From positions 372,001 through 436,000 of the forward strand of contig JAWPGT010000009.1 in NCBI GenBank assembly GCA_034638255.1: 64,000 nucleotides of DNA. The letters are read 5' to 3'. The position numbers and the translations under genes are program-made. The stretch comes from Coprinus comatus. Its lineage: Eukaryota > Basidiomycota > Agaricomycetes > Agaricales > Agaricaceae. Below are positions 11,176 to 22,626 of this stretch, piece by piece. Below the pieces are notes generated by a model that worked only from the letters and a program-made list of their open reading frames with translations, was not told the DNA's origin and did not search any database. Every line of letters starts with the position of its first letter. Position 1 is the stretch's first letter.

Positions 11176-14013
11176 TCAATGGCTAGCTACGGTCATCAAC
11201 TGCTTCCTTGCTTCACTCAAACGCTCCAATTTCTTCGTCAACTCTTCTCGCTTATCTGCAATCTGTGGTGACTCCCTCGCTAAATCTTCGCATCTCTGTT
11301 GAGCGTCCGAACTAGCCAAATTCAACTGGGCCCAAAGCAAATGGAATACATCCTGATTTCCCCCTTGCACCAGTTCATAATCTATAGCCATAGGAACGAT
11401 ATCGGTGATCCTCTTATATGCGACTATTATTTGTTCACATCATTTATGCTAGCCTTATGTGTTAAATTTAAGGCTCACCTTGAAAGTATGCACGAACTCT
11501 AGCCATAATATCCAATGCAGTTTCCATCTGGTCTGTTGGCGTAAGCTTCGCCAAATCCTCCTCCGACTTAACAGGATATCCAAGAGCAACGAGACTCTCT
11601 AATGCCTCCCGTAACGTTCTCTCCGGATCTTCCGTCAACGCAATACCAATGCTGCTATGTTGACGGGCCCGCTCCTTTCGATAATGAGCCAGGAACTTCT
11701 CTTGGTAATCTGCTAGGTAATGGGTATTCGAGGTTGCGGGGCAATGTTCGATCTTTAAAATCCAGTCTACCTTCCGTTCTGCTTCTTCGCGACAGTTCAT
11801 CAAATAGTCCTTCATCATTGATCTATGCATGTGAAACATAAGCATCACCCAATCTCGAAATGAAACGGACTCACCCAATCATGTTCTCCAAATGGCCGGA
11901 ACCAAATCCACTGAAATGCTTATGGACGATAGCTCGAACGTACTCAAGTAAATTTTCGAAGACTTTGTCGCATAACAACATAGACGGTTTACGCCATTTT
12001 TGCACGAACTCATCGATATACTCACGTTGAACTGCAAATGGGTAGTTTCCTGGCAGCTCTCGTGATCGAGCTCTATGATTTGAAGATCAGACTTGTTGCG
12101 TGACGCAATGGGATACAAAATACGCACTCCTGAGCTCGTTGGTAGACCTCATCGACAAAAACCAATCCATTCTCGTCATCACATTCCTCTTCCTGTTCTT
12201 CGGCACGCTCCTCGTTTCCTAAAAAGTTTGGCGGATCCCATGAAGAGGATTCATGCGAACTCTTCTCATAAGGCCGGAACTTGGGAGCAGTATCGCGAAT
12301 CTGATGACGGAATTGTTCTGACGAAGGACGAATCAACTGTATGATTCCATCCTTGTTTGATGACCCTTCGACATGTCTTTTTAAATCTGCGTCGAAGTCT
12401 TTTATCAACTTTACGACTTCGTTGAGAGCATTGTCTGGTGGGCCCTTTGGCAACTCGTCAATGTACTTGCGCGTTTGGGATATCATTTGTTCCATTTCTT
12501 GTTGGATTTCCGGCAGCCTGTTTAAAAAGCGTAAGCTTGGAGTTACTTGAAATAACAATAACACAAGACAAATCACCTTTTTGCAATTAAATCTGAAAGC
12601 ACAGAACTGAGTCGTTCAAGAAGGTTCATGGTGCGTAAGTATTTCTGATACATCGGCTCCAACTCGGACCATGGGGAATTTGAGGAGAAGAATTCATTTT
12701 CTTTTTTACGTGTCTCAGCCCACGTTGGATTCTGCTTCAGGTCGTTGGAACTTGGTTGTTTAACGCAGTACCAATTATTCTCCAACGATTCCTTCTCGTT
12801 GCGAATAAACTTGACCCAGTCTTCTTCCTCTCCTAGTGGAATCCTATCTGGCTTGGTCAAAACACCTGTGGAAACAAAATAAGGCTGACATCATTTGTGG
12901 TCACAAAAATAATCTACACACCAATAGTTCGCTTTCCTTCAGGATCGTGACCCCTCGCAAGTTCTTGCGCTCCTTGATTTTCAAAATCAGCTGAGAAGAA
13001 CATGTGTTCAGTAATAATTAATGCTGAATTGTATGAATTCACTTACTTTCACAAGCCACCGTCAAGAGAATGATACAATTCGGCCTGCTGATGTAGCGGG
13101 TGACTAAACTCTCGACGAGTTGAATATCCCTCGAGCTCCCACCACGACCCACACTAGCAATTAAACCTACCCAAAACCAAAGATACAATTAGTGACTGAA
13201 AGATAAGACAAAAGAGGAACCAAAAAGCATTACCCGGAAGATCAACAAAAGAAAGATCAGCAACTCCCGGTCCACTAATTTGTAATGATATATAGTTGAC
13301 AGAGAATGTCAAAGAATTATCGAAATCTGCTGCATCTACGCTTTCATTCAAAAATGTGGCAACAGCAACGTCAGGATTCAAAATTGCGCGTTGGGCTCTT
13401 CTGATACGATCTTGAACTTCAGATGAAACGTAGATTGGTGGACCAAAGATTTCGTGTCGAGCTCGACCAAGTTGTTGACCGTTCGAGTCGGTTGTGAAGC
13501 AAAGGGTTACCACACATTTCCAAGGTGTGGTAGAGGAAGATAAACGACATTCTGTAGGGCACCTAGTAGGATAGTAGGATAAAATTAAATTTGGTCAGTG
13601 TCGGTGATAACTAGAAATAATCAACCCGCTAAACTATAGATGGTATGACGAAACAGACGCGTATCGGACAAACCATCTAGTAGTCGAATGAGTGGATTAT
13701 GATATAGCTACCTTGTACATGTACCCGCGGCACGAGGAAGAGTAATTCCAGAGATTGACTCAATAAGTGACGATTTTCCAGCACTTTGATTACCTATAAC
13801 AGCAATGACTGGTAAATCAATGTCAACAGAGACGCTGAATGATTTAAGCTTGGTAAGAGAAAGGTGTACAGTATTTTTTGCATACTCTTACCCTGTACTG
13901 TGTAGACTATTGACGAGGTCCAGCATGCGCCGACTAGATAGTGACATCTTGGCGCTGGAGAGTCCAACGGCTTGTTCACCACTTGAGGATCCATTGCTTG
14001 AAGCAGAAGGCAT
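11176..14013 (-). CDS. dynamin-like GTPase A
   Basis: Large GTPase of the dynamin superfamily, which hydrolyse GTP to remodel membranes. Exon 1 (from 14013) encodes a Ser-rich leader. The next exon has the G1 P-loop GNQSAGKSS followed by LPRAAGTCTR (G2). Then come the G3 motif DLPG (near 13230) and, after an intron, GRGGSSRD, and G4 as TKPD (near 12855). A middle/stalk region follows with helices, including LPEIQQEMEQMISQTRK and DFDADLKRHVEG, and a C-terminal effector-like helix pair (RDLARESPQI-type, ERLSEARKQLM) ends at 11176. About nine introns are seen and all exons stay open. There is no transmembrane or pleckstrin-homology domain, so it looks soluble and Mx/Vps1-like rather than classical dynamin. 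It is the left member of a tandem duplicate pair with the gene at 18845-22152. Confidence 0.9.
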
Positions 14014-15170
14014 AATGATTTGGTAGTTGTGGTAGGAAAGACTCGGACGACTGCTGGGAGACCAGTATCCTCAAATAAGTTATTATATACTACTACTAGT
14101 GCCTGCTGTATGAGGCGTTCCAGTTATCGATCTGGTTAAAGGGTGAGGCTTTAAGGTTTATGGAAACGACAGTTTCTCAGGTGTTGTGTGGTACGTGGTC
14201 ACCTATGGTTCTTTCCTCCCTACCAGTCAATTATACTACTTGATTAGGGTCTCGAATTAGAATGCATCCCAGCCCCTCCAGGGTGGTGTGGAGTCCTGCA
14301 GGTGCTGCGGGGAATTCTCTTTAGTCAGTTCCATGCTCAATTTACCTACATATGATTCTACTCACGTTCTACCTGCGACTCTTAAGTAGCTTGAATGACA
14401 TAGACTAAGGGTTAAGGGCACATTATCTAAATTATGTTCATACTTAATACTTATACTTATCGGGTATGAGTGAGCAGATACTGCGTATATTGTTACAAAA
14501 CTATTAATCTTTTAAAATTGGGTCGACGGTGATTCGATGCTTCGGACTTCTTATTAGGATCATTGGAATCTTAGAAATGGTGACTCTGACCTGATAAAAC
14601 GAATACGCATAGCCCGAGTACAATCTCATAGGAAACATCGTAAAGGACCAAGATAGCCACACTTCTGGTTGGGATGGTGGGGAAGTGATCGGTACCTCAC
14701 GAACCCAGCGATGTTGCAGGCAATTAGTGGCATGTATTGATATAAATAGATCGGCCCTCCGCCAGGCTGGGCATGAATTATTAACTTCCCCACATTACAT
14801 ATTATCCTATTAATAAGTTCTTTGCTGGAGCCTCCTTGAAATATTCGAACTTCATCGTCATTCCTCCCGTGTACGGTGTTGTGTTACACCTTGTTGGGAA
14901 TCACGCCAACTTCCAAGTTGAGTTGGTGGGGAGTTTATGTACAATCTTGCCGATGGAATATAGATGGGAGACCAGTATTCTCCTCTTCCTCTTCATTAAG
15001 GCAGTTGATCCTTCACCAAGCTACGTAATACTAAGCAGTAATCAGAGTGACCATTGCCTATAATCCAAAATTCTTAGTTATAAGTAAGGGATTTTTAAGC
15101 TTCAAAAGTAATTATTAATTTCACTATGTTTGTTTTCTATGGCGCTCTGCACTATTACTACATCTACTAT
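14014..15170. other. intergenic between GTPase A and kinase-like gene 1
   Basis: No gene is supported. This 1.16-kb spacer is longer than the equivalent in the second duplicate (22153-22626, 0.47 kb) and only its last 60 bases or so resemble that spacer. It should contain the promoter of GTPase A on its left side and the 3' end of the kinase-like gene on its right. Confidence 0.5.
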
Positions 15171-16509
15171 CTACTTGCAAACATCATAGCACTTGAGTGT
15201 CTCCCACATCTCAGCATTATATTTATACTGTTGTTTGAGCATATCATCAATGTTTGTCGTCTGAATGGTACCATGCATCAGATTTAAATATTCCATACAA
15301 AAGGTACTCAGTCACTTACCGCTGGCTTGGTCATTCCGAAATCAATTGGATTGGCTGTTGAAATCGCTCCTGATTCGTTCACAAGCCACTGTACAATAAT
15401 TAGTAAACGGACTATATAGTATGGATCCATTGCTTACATTTCCGGGATGATTATCACCATGCACGAAACCAGATGGAATCATCTTTTCTAGTTGAGTCTT
15501 GATCACTGTCCTAGCAGCCGTCATATCGTCTTCACAAGCCTTCTTAGTAGCAAACTTGGTAGTATCCTTAACCCAACGGAACCAAATTTCTCCTCCCGAA
15601 GCACCTTTTGTGATCAACCAGGCATAACTGGTGGCAGTACCTTCACTGGAAGCAACGAACAAGCCGTTTCCAAGAGCTTTAGAGGCTGCCTCGGTATGCT
15701 TGACCTCATCAGCGAAGCCCTTTGGTGCGGCTCCCTTTGCCTTGGGTCGTTTGGCGTATGTTCCACCACTGGCTTTGAATGTCTACAAATAATCATGATA
15801 GTAAATCAATATATATGACTAGAATGGTTGATGAATTGACGACTTACCACATCACCACCTTGACCTGATACCTCATCCGCTAGCGTGTAAGATTTGCCAT
15901 CCACAGTAATAGCTTAGTATCCACATGTCAGTGTGACATAGATGTAAAATAAAGTACTGAACTCACTTTTACCGGTAGTATCTCTTCCATATAGGGATCG
16001 AGTCTTCTTCTTGGGAGTGGTACTGCCACCGCCACTATAACTGCCTCTCTTACTAGTGAGGGTCTTGCATTTCTTCTTGTCTGTAGGTTTCTTGTTGTCG
16101 GCAGGTGGCTTCTTGTTATCTGCGGGTGGCTTCTTATCGTCTGCGGGGGGTTTCTTGTTGTCTGCAGGAGGTTTCTTGTTGTCCGCAGGAGGAGCTGGAG
16201 CTGGAGCTGGAGTAGACGGTTTCTTCGCTCTTGTCTCCAACTCTCGTTCCTCGAGGTCATCGTACAGACCTCGTGCATAGAGTTCGTCGTCTTCAAATGA
16301 CCTCTCTTCATAGAGGTTACTATAGTCGCGGGCTTCGAGATCATATCCTTCGTAATCACGTTCGACAAGATCCATGTTGTCCAAGTCCTAATTCTTTCAT
16401 CAATATCATTATTCATGATATATGAATACAAAGTGCGTACCAAGGGCAATGCAACAGTAGACTTGGCGAGCGCAAAGGCGAGAACGACAAAAGAGGCGGA
16501 GAATTTCAT
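15171..16509 (-). CDS. secreted compact kinase-like protein, copy 1
   Basis: About 350 residues over six exons. Exon 1 is a signal peptide ending STVALP. A Tyr/Asp/Glu-rich segment (RDYEGYDLEARDYSNLYEER) follows, then a Pro-rich linker of five PPADNKK-type heptads (16071-16190), then a basic SKRGSYSGGGST segment. The C-terminal 190 residues look like a minimal protein-kinase or aminoglycoside-phosphotransferase fold. They contain a possible beta-3 lysine in GGTYAKRPK, a possible helix-C glutamate in FADEVKHTEAA, a hinge-like SYAWLITKG, the catalytic loop GFVHGDNHPGN, and PIDFG as the metal-binding motif. The last exon ends YNAEMWETLKCYDVCK. The HGD and DFG motifs are seen directly; the lobe assignments are inferred. 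A signal peptide on such a domain is unusual. Substrate unknown. Confidence 0.8.
16071..16200 (-). repeat. 21-bp coding repeats, five PPADNKK units
   Basis: Tandem 21-base units inside the kinase-like gene encode PPADNKK, with one variant PPADDKK, and are followed by a PTDKKK end unit. The second gene copy has one unit more. Confidence 0.9.
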
Positions 16510-17559
16510 GATGATTTCGTGAGTATGAAAGCTATAGAACGTTCAGCACGACTACAGAAACCAAAAGTCCAGCGTACGTACTGCGATTAGTTGAAGTGTT
16601 GTGTTTGTAGTGTTAAGTAGAGTAGTTACAGGACCAGCCGAATAACTCTGTGAAAAACATGGTTACTCAAGAAATTCCATGAAGAGGAGAGCCAAGTAAG
16701 TGCTTACTTGTTGTAGATTTGAAATGCACCGGGCACTGAAGACTCCAAGTTGAACATCGTAGGCTTTTATACCTTTACGCACCAAACACCAACTTACTAA
16801 TGATACACCGGCAAGCACCTGGAACATATCCATACCCATGCACATATCATGCAATGGAGATTCGGATATAGAAGATGGGGATATCATGGTCTTGGTTAAC
16901 CGATACGCGTTCAGTGCAAAGCGCCGGTGTTGATCATGGTTTTCAGCATTCATTAACATTGAACAACTGTAACAGCGTCAGATCACCATGCAACACCATG
17001 CTAAATTTAGCCTACCACGTTGATCGTCACTCAAATTGGAAACTCAAAACACATCGGTTTCCGACCATCCATTGCAAATGGGTCAAGTAGAAGAAGCTAT
17101 GGGAAGCTATGTGAAGCTATGTGAAAAGAGAATAGCGAACTCTCAGAGCGGCGTCAGACTCCTATTAACACATTTTTTGAAATATTATTACTTTTGATTA
17201 AATTGAAACCGTTTAGAATTTAAAATTCATCGGCGCTACAGGTGTTTTGAGCTGCACCACTAATAACAAAGAAAGATGATCTTCCGCAGCACATTATCCG
17301 TGGAATATATCACGTTCCTATCAACCCCTGTCAGTGTTAGACTAGCATCCTGATTCGTCAGCGGAGATACTTGGATATTCAAGAAACGGAGATATCGATC
17401 CATCAAATTGATTGTCGAGTAATACAATAACGCTGTACTTAGTAAGTAAGGCAAATATTTGCCGTTCTCGTGAATTTTATCAAATAAGTAAACGAACGCG
17501 TTTGGGACCAAGGCTGGCACACGATCCAGTGTTAACTCTGTTTCATGTTTTAATGTTGG
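16510..17559. other. upstream region of kinase-like gene 1
   Basis: Contains the promoter and probably a 5' untranslated intron of the kinase-like gene. Nearly the same sequence precedes copy 2 at 24000-24560. A short tandem repeat (gaagctatg units) lies at 17091-17122. Open frames here have no recognisable product. Confidence 0.5.
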
Positions 17560-17830
17560 TGATTTTCCGCAAGCTTACAATTTCAGGAGTTCCTTGATCT
17601 GCTTCTTGCTGTGTAGGTGGATCCTCGCAACTTGACTGGTATCTCAAGTAACCTCATCGATCAAAGGCAATAGAACGTAAAACGTATCAGATGTAACGAA
17701 GGGAACTTGTAGTGTCGGTTTCGATTCCGGTTTAAATTGCGCCAGAGTCGCCGGCAGGAATACAGCAGGCTATACCACCAAGAGAAAGGTGTTTTTCCTC
17801 CGTCTATTATCTTTGGGATACATCCGTTTC
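17560..17830 (-). pseudogene. degenerate fragment, unknown gene (left copy)
   Basis: Minus-strand reading gives VTSDTFYVLLPLIDEVT and then a stop. The same motif, SDTFYVLLT, appears in the fragment at 25106-25393. The two are the matching ends of the segmental duplication. No complete gene can be built and the parent family is not recognised. Confidence 0.4.
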
Positions 17831-17989
17831 TAGCCCTTACTCACTGTCAGAGTTAGTTGCAACTTGGACTTGATTTGACCACCGGTGACCGGAAATCAAT
17901 CTCTCAAATTGATTGTTGTGTAATAATATAGTAGTATTACATTGTAACCTATTGTAGCGATTGGTATCGCCATCCCCTCGAGTGTTAGT

Positions 17990-18550
17990 TAGCTTAGCGG
18001 CTAACTACAGTCCTCTCGTTTGTCTGCAATCTGTGGGGATTCTCGTGCAAAATCTTTCAATATGCTTTCTAAGGTCAGAGTCGAAATCTTTTATTAGTTT
18101 TACGACCTCATTAAGAGCATTTTCGGGCGGTCCTTCAGGTAAGTCATCAAGTTGACCACGCGCATGTATCATAGTTTCTCTATTTCCTCCCGAATTTCGG
18201 GCAATCTGATAGAAGAAATGAGTCCGATGTTATCAGAGAAGAAAAATAGCTACTAGCCTTTTGGAAATGAGATCCGAGAGCACTGAACCCAATCGTTCAA
18301 GGAGGTTCGAGGTACGCAAATATTTTTGATACATTCCTTCTAACTCACCAAGGGACCGTCATGCTGAAGAAATCATTTTCTTTTGCGCGGGTCTGTGCCC
18401 ATGTCAGATTCTGCTTCAGGACATTGGAACTTGGTTGTTTAACGCAATACTAGTTGTTCTCCAAAGGCTCCTTTTCGTTACGAATAAACTTGGTCCATTC
18501 ATCTTCTTCACCCTGCGGAATTCTATCCGATTTGGTCAAGACACCTATTA
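17990..18550 (-). pseudogene. dynamin-like GTPase remnant
   Basis: Pieces of the dynamin-like gene survive here in the same orientation as the two intact copies. The part nearest 18000 matches the extreme 3' coding end (SPQI region). It jumps directly into the stalk segment (DFD, then KLIK and the GPPENALNEV-like part) and then runs through an intron-containing stretch to a G4-like TKSDRIPQGEEDEWTKF near 18500. The N-terminal G1-G3 exons and much of the stalk are missing, and frames are broken. An intron position is retained, so this is a truncated genomic copy, not a retrocopy. It is evidence for a third round of copying at the locus. Confidence 0.8.
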
Positions 18551-18844
18551 ATAAGAAAGTCAATCCAATTCGCATTCCACAGTCCATCCAGTAATCCGAA
18601 AACAGCATCCGAGTCGACCATTCATGGACCCTGCACGAACCATTCCTTTCCCCTGCCCAACGACTCGCCAACGACGTTTCTCTCATCTCTGGAAATGTAT
18701 TCTCCTGCAAACTAGAAATATAGATATATAGAGAAACACTCTTTTATGGCTAAAGTAACACTAGTATCACCGGTAATGACAACAAGAAAAGAAGGAACAA
18801 AAAATACTGCTGTTCGGTAGGAAAAAAAAGGACTTATACTTGCT

Positions 18845-21800
18845 TCAATGACTGGCAACAGTCATTAACCTCTTCCTTGCTTCACCAAGACGCTCCAATT
18901 TCTTTACCAACTCTTCTCGTTTAATTGCAATCTGTGGTGACTCCCTCGCTAAATCTTTGCACCTCTGTTGGGCGTCTGGACTAGCCAAATTTAACTGCGC
19001 CCAAAGCAAATGGAATACGTCCTGATTTCCCCCTTGTACCAATTCGTAATCTATTGCCATTGGAACAATATCGGTGAATCTCTTGTATGCCACTATTATT
19101 TGTTCAGTTATTCATATCAGGCAGCAGCCTTGTGTATTAAATTTGAGACTCACCTTGAAAGTATGCGCGAACTCTAGCCATAACATCCAATGCAGATTCC
19201 ATCTCATCTGTTGGCAAGAGTCCCGTGTTTTCTCCTGCACGGAACCCAAGAGGTGCCAGTTTGTCTAATGCCTCCCGTACACTATTTTCTACCTCTTCCA
19301 TCAATGCAATACCCGTGCTGCTACGTTGGCGAGCTCGTTGCTTCCGATAGTGAGTCAAAAACTTGTGGTGATAATCTGACAGATAATGCGTATTTGAGGT
19401 TGCCGGTCCATGTTCGATCCTTAGAATCCAGTTTACCTTCCGTTCCGCTTCGTCACGGCAGTTCATCAAATGGTCCTTCATCATGGAACTATGCATATGA
19501 ATCATGAATATCATCCAATCTCAGAAATAAAACGGCCTCACCCAATCATGTTCTCCAATTGACCGGAACCAAACCCACCAAAATGTTTGTGCACGATAGG
19601 TCGAACGTACTCGATTAATTCTTCGAAGACTTTGTCGCAGAGCCGTATCGACGGATCATGCCATTTTTTCAAGGATAAATCAATGTACTCTCGTTGGACC
19701 GCAAATGGGTAGTTTCCTGGTAGCTCTCGCGACCGTGCTCTAGGATAAAATCAGACTTCCGTGACGCGATGACAATGGGATACGGGGTACGCACTCCTGG
19801 GCTCGTCGGTAGACCTCATCGACATAAATTAATGCATCTTCACCAAAACATTCCTCTTCTGTTCTTCGGCATCCTCCTCATTTCCTAGGAAGCTTGGTGG
19901 ATCCCACGAGGGAGATTTAGACAAGTGCAAATCTTTCTCATAAGGCCTGAATTGAGGGGCAGTATCGCGGATTTGACGACGGAATTGATCTGACGAAGGA
20001 CGAATCAACTGTATAATTCCATCCTTGTTTGATGATCCTTCGACATGTCTTTTCAAATCTGCGTCGAAGTCTTTTATCAACTTTACAACCTCGTTGAGAG
20101 CATTATCTGGTGGACCCTTTGGCAATTCATCGATGGACCTGCGTGTCCGGGATATCATTTGTTCTACTTCTCCTTGAATTTCTGGTAGCCTGATTGGGAA
20201 TGTGAGCTGGAGTTGCTTGAAAAATCAATAACAAAAGACAAATACCTTTTCGCAATCAAATCTGAAAGCACAGAACTAAGTCGTTCAAGAAGGTTCATGG
20301 TGCACAAATATTTCTGATACATTGGCCCCAACTCGGACCACGGAGACGTTGAGGAGAAGAAATTATTTTCTTGCTTACGCGTCTCTGCCCACGTTGGATT
20401 CTGCTTCAGGTCGTTGGAGCTTGGTTGTTTAACGCAGTACCAATTGTTGTCCAACGATTCCTTCTCGTTGCGAATAAACTTGATCCATTCTTCTTCCTCT
20501 CCTAGTGGAATCCTATCTGGCTTGGTCAAAACACCTGTGAAAACAAAATAAGGCTGAATTCGTCATGTGTTATGAAAATAATCTACTCACCAATAGTTCG
20601 CTTTCCGTCAGGATCGTAACGCCTTGCGAGTTCTTGTGCTCCTTGGTTCTCGAAATCAGCTAAGAGGAACATGTGTTCAGGGATAATCATTGCTGAATTG
20701 TATGAATTCGTTTACTTTCACAAGCTACCGTCAAGAGAATGATGCAATTCGATCTCCTGATGTAGTGGATGACTAAACTTTGAACGAGTTGGATATCTTC
20801 CGGGCTCCCACTGCGGCTCACACTAACAATCAAACCTACATACCTACAATTAGTCGGAAAGCTCAAGAATAATCCAAAATATTACCTGGTAGATCAACAA
20901 ACGAGAGGTCGGCAACTCCTGGTCCACTAATCTGCAACAGTATGTAGTTCACAGAGAATGTCAATGCATTCTCCGAATCTGCTGCATCTGCCCTTTCATT
21001 CAAGAATGTGGCAACAGCAATCTCAGGATTCAAAATTGCGCGCTGGGCTCTTCTGATACGATCTTGGACTTCAGATGAAGCGTAGATTGGTGGACCAAAG
21101 GTTTCGTGTCGAGCTCGACCAAGTTGTTGACCGTTCGAGTCGGTCGTGAAGCAAAGGGTTACTACACATTTCCAAGGTGCGGCGGAAGAGGATAAACGAC
21201 ATTCTGTTGGGCACCTAGGAAATTGGTAGCGTAACACAAAATTAATCAGTTACAGAAATAATCGACTCACTAAACTACAGGTGATGCGACCAAACAGATG
21301 TGTATTGGACGAACCATCTAGTAGTTAAATGAGTAAACTATGGAAGTAGCCTACCTTGTACATGTGCCTGCGGCACGAGGAAGGGTGATTCCAGAGATGG
21401 ATTCAATAAGTGAGGATTTACCTGCACTTTGGTTGCCGATAACAGCAATGACAGGCAAGTCAATGTCAACCGAGACGCTGAATGATTTGATCTTATCAGA
21501 GATTGATGTACAGTATATCGAATATCTTACCCAGTGCTATGTAGACTATTAATGAGGTCTAACATGCGTCGACTCGACGCTGACATCTTGGCGTTGGAGA
21601 GACCGACAGCTTGTTCAGTAGCACCTCTAGCATGAGGATGGGTGATCCTAGAGATGGAGTCAAGAAGCGAAGATTTGCCAGCACTTGCGTTGCCGATAAT
21701 ACGAGTGACTGGTAAATCATTGTCGATCGAAACACTGAATAATTTTGAGCAGGTGTATAGTATACTTGAATATTTGGATTCTCTTACCCAATACTATGTA

Positions 21801-22152
21801 AATTGTTGATTATGTTGTCTGGACCAGATGGTGACGTGTTCGTAGCACTGGCAAGGCCAACATCTTGCTCACCAGTACCACTTGAGGATTCATTGCTTGT
21901 TGTAGCGGAATATGAAGTAGGAGGGTATACGAAAGTGGACAAAGAATCAAATGAAGAAGATACTGAAGGATAGAGAAAGTAGATCAGGAAGAAAAGAATA
22001 CCAAGACCTAAAAGTGTTTTGAAGAGAAGATAAAAGGAAAGAGTCAAAGAAGATACGTGAGAGTAGAGGAGCCATAACGAGTGAAGACAAAGGATGTATA
22101 GAATGGGATGAAACCGAGAAAGGGAAAACCCGAGAGAGGATGTGGATCCCAT
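18845..22152 (-). CDS. dynamin-like GTPase B, membrane-anchored, double P-loop
   Basis: Duplicate of GTPase A with an altered front. The first exon starts at 22152 with MGSTSS, a possible N-myristoylation context, and encodes two hydrophobic segments (HPILYILCLHSLWLLYS and LLGLGILFFLIYFLYP). It then continues into a degenerate copy of the leader of A (GEQDVGLAS). The next exon has a full P-loop, GNASAGKSS (near 21690), but then runs in frame into a second leader (TEQAVGLSNAKMS). After an intron comes a second, normal P-loop, GNQSAGKSS (near 21440), with LPRAAGTCTR. The first module lacks the GTCTR switch. G3 DLPG, G4 TKPD and the stalk match A to the stop at 18845. All exons stay open and splice phases agree, so the gene looks functional. 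An upstream ATG at 22236 is an alternative start. Confidence 0.85.
21600..21800 (-). repeat. intragenic duplicate of the P-loop module
   Basis: This stretch parallels the P-loop and leader exons at 21370-21600 of the same gene, including the intron with a cag acceptor just before V-S-[IV]-D. The duplicated module keeps G1 (GNASAGKSS) but has lost the G2 region. Confidence 0.85.
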
Positions 22153-22626
22153 GCGAGTTGTGTGATAATTGCTAATTGGTTTGTTTGTTCTTGAGCGCAG
22201 AAAATATACCCTTGAACGAGAGGAAGGAAAGTACAAGGTTATGGCTAAGAAGTTAGGGAAATGAGCGGGTCCTCATCTATTTACCAAATCCAGTGCAAAC
22301 AAGTGGTTGCGTGTATGCGGCATGCAGTAGTCTATGAATATCTTCTGCGCATCGTATTGGTCATCTTAATTTACGAAACAAGAACCCCTTTTCTTATTCT
22401 TTGCCCTCATTATTTTCAAACTCAACATGAGGCTCAGCAATAAGGTTGGTTCTTTCCGAGGAGCCAGGAATTTATCCTGATAATCTTCCAGTTACTTAGA
22501 CTCAGGAGTGTTTTCTTGTTGTAAAGGACTTCAAGTGAGCGAATTTGAGCTTGATAAATGTTTATTGATTTTCTTATGTTTATTCTACGACTCGTCCACA
22601 CGCAGTACTATTACTACGTCTACTAC

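Larger units (their letters stand above)
11176..17830. repeat. tandem segmental duplication, left copy
   Basis: This block and 18845-25393 share, in the same order and strand, a dynamin-like GTPase, a secreted kinase-like gene, its upstream region and a degenerate fragment encoding a TFYVLL motif. Matching points lie 7.5-7.7 kb apart (11176 with 18845, 15171 with 22627, 16509 with 23996). Introns are conserved too, so it was copied as DNA. Coding parts are very similar, while spacers have partly diverged. The exact outer edges were not resolved by eye. Confidence 0.85.

Noticed and set aside
17716..17735. T-arm-like ttcgattcc suggesting a tRNA
   Set aside because: No acceptor or anticodon stem pairing could be found around it, and it lies in a degenerate coding fragment.
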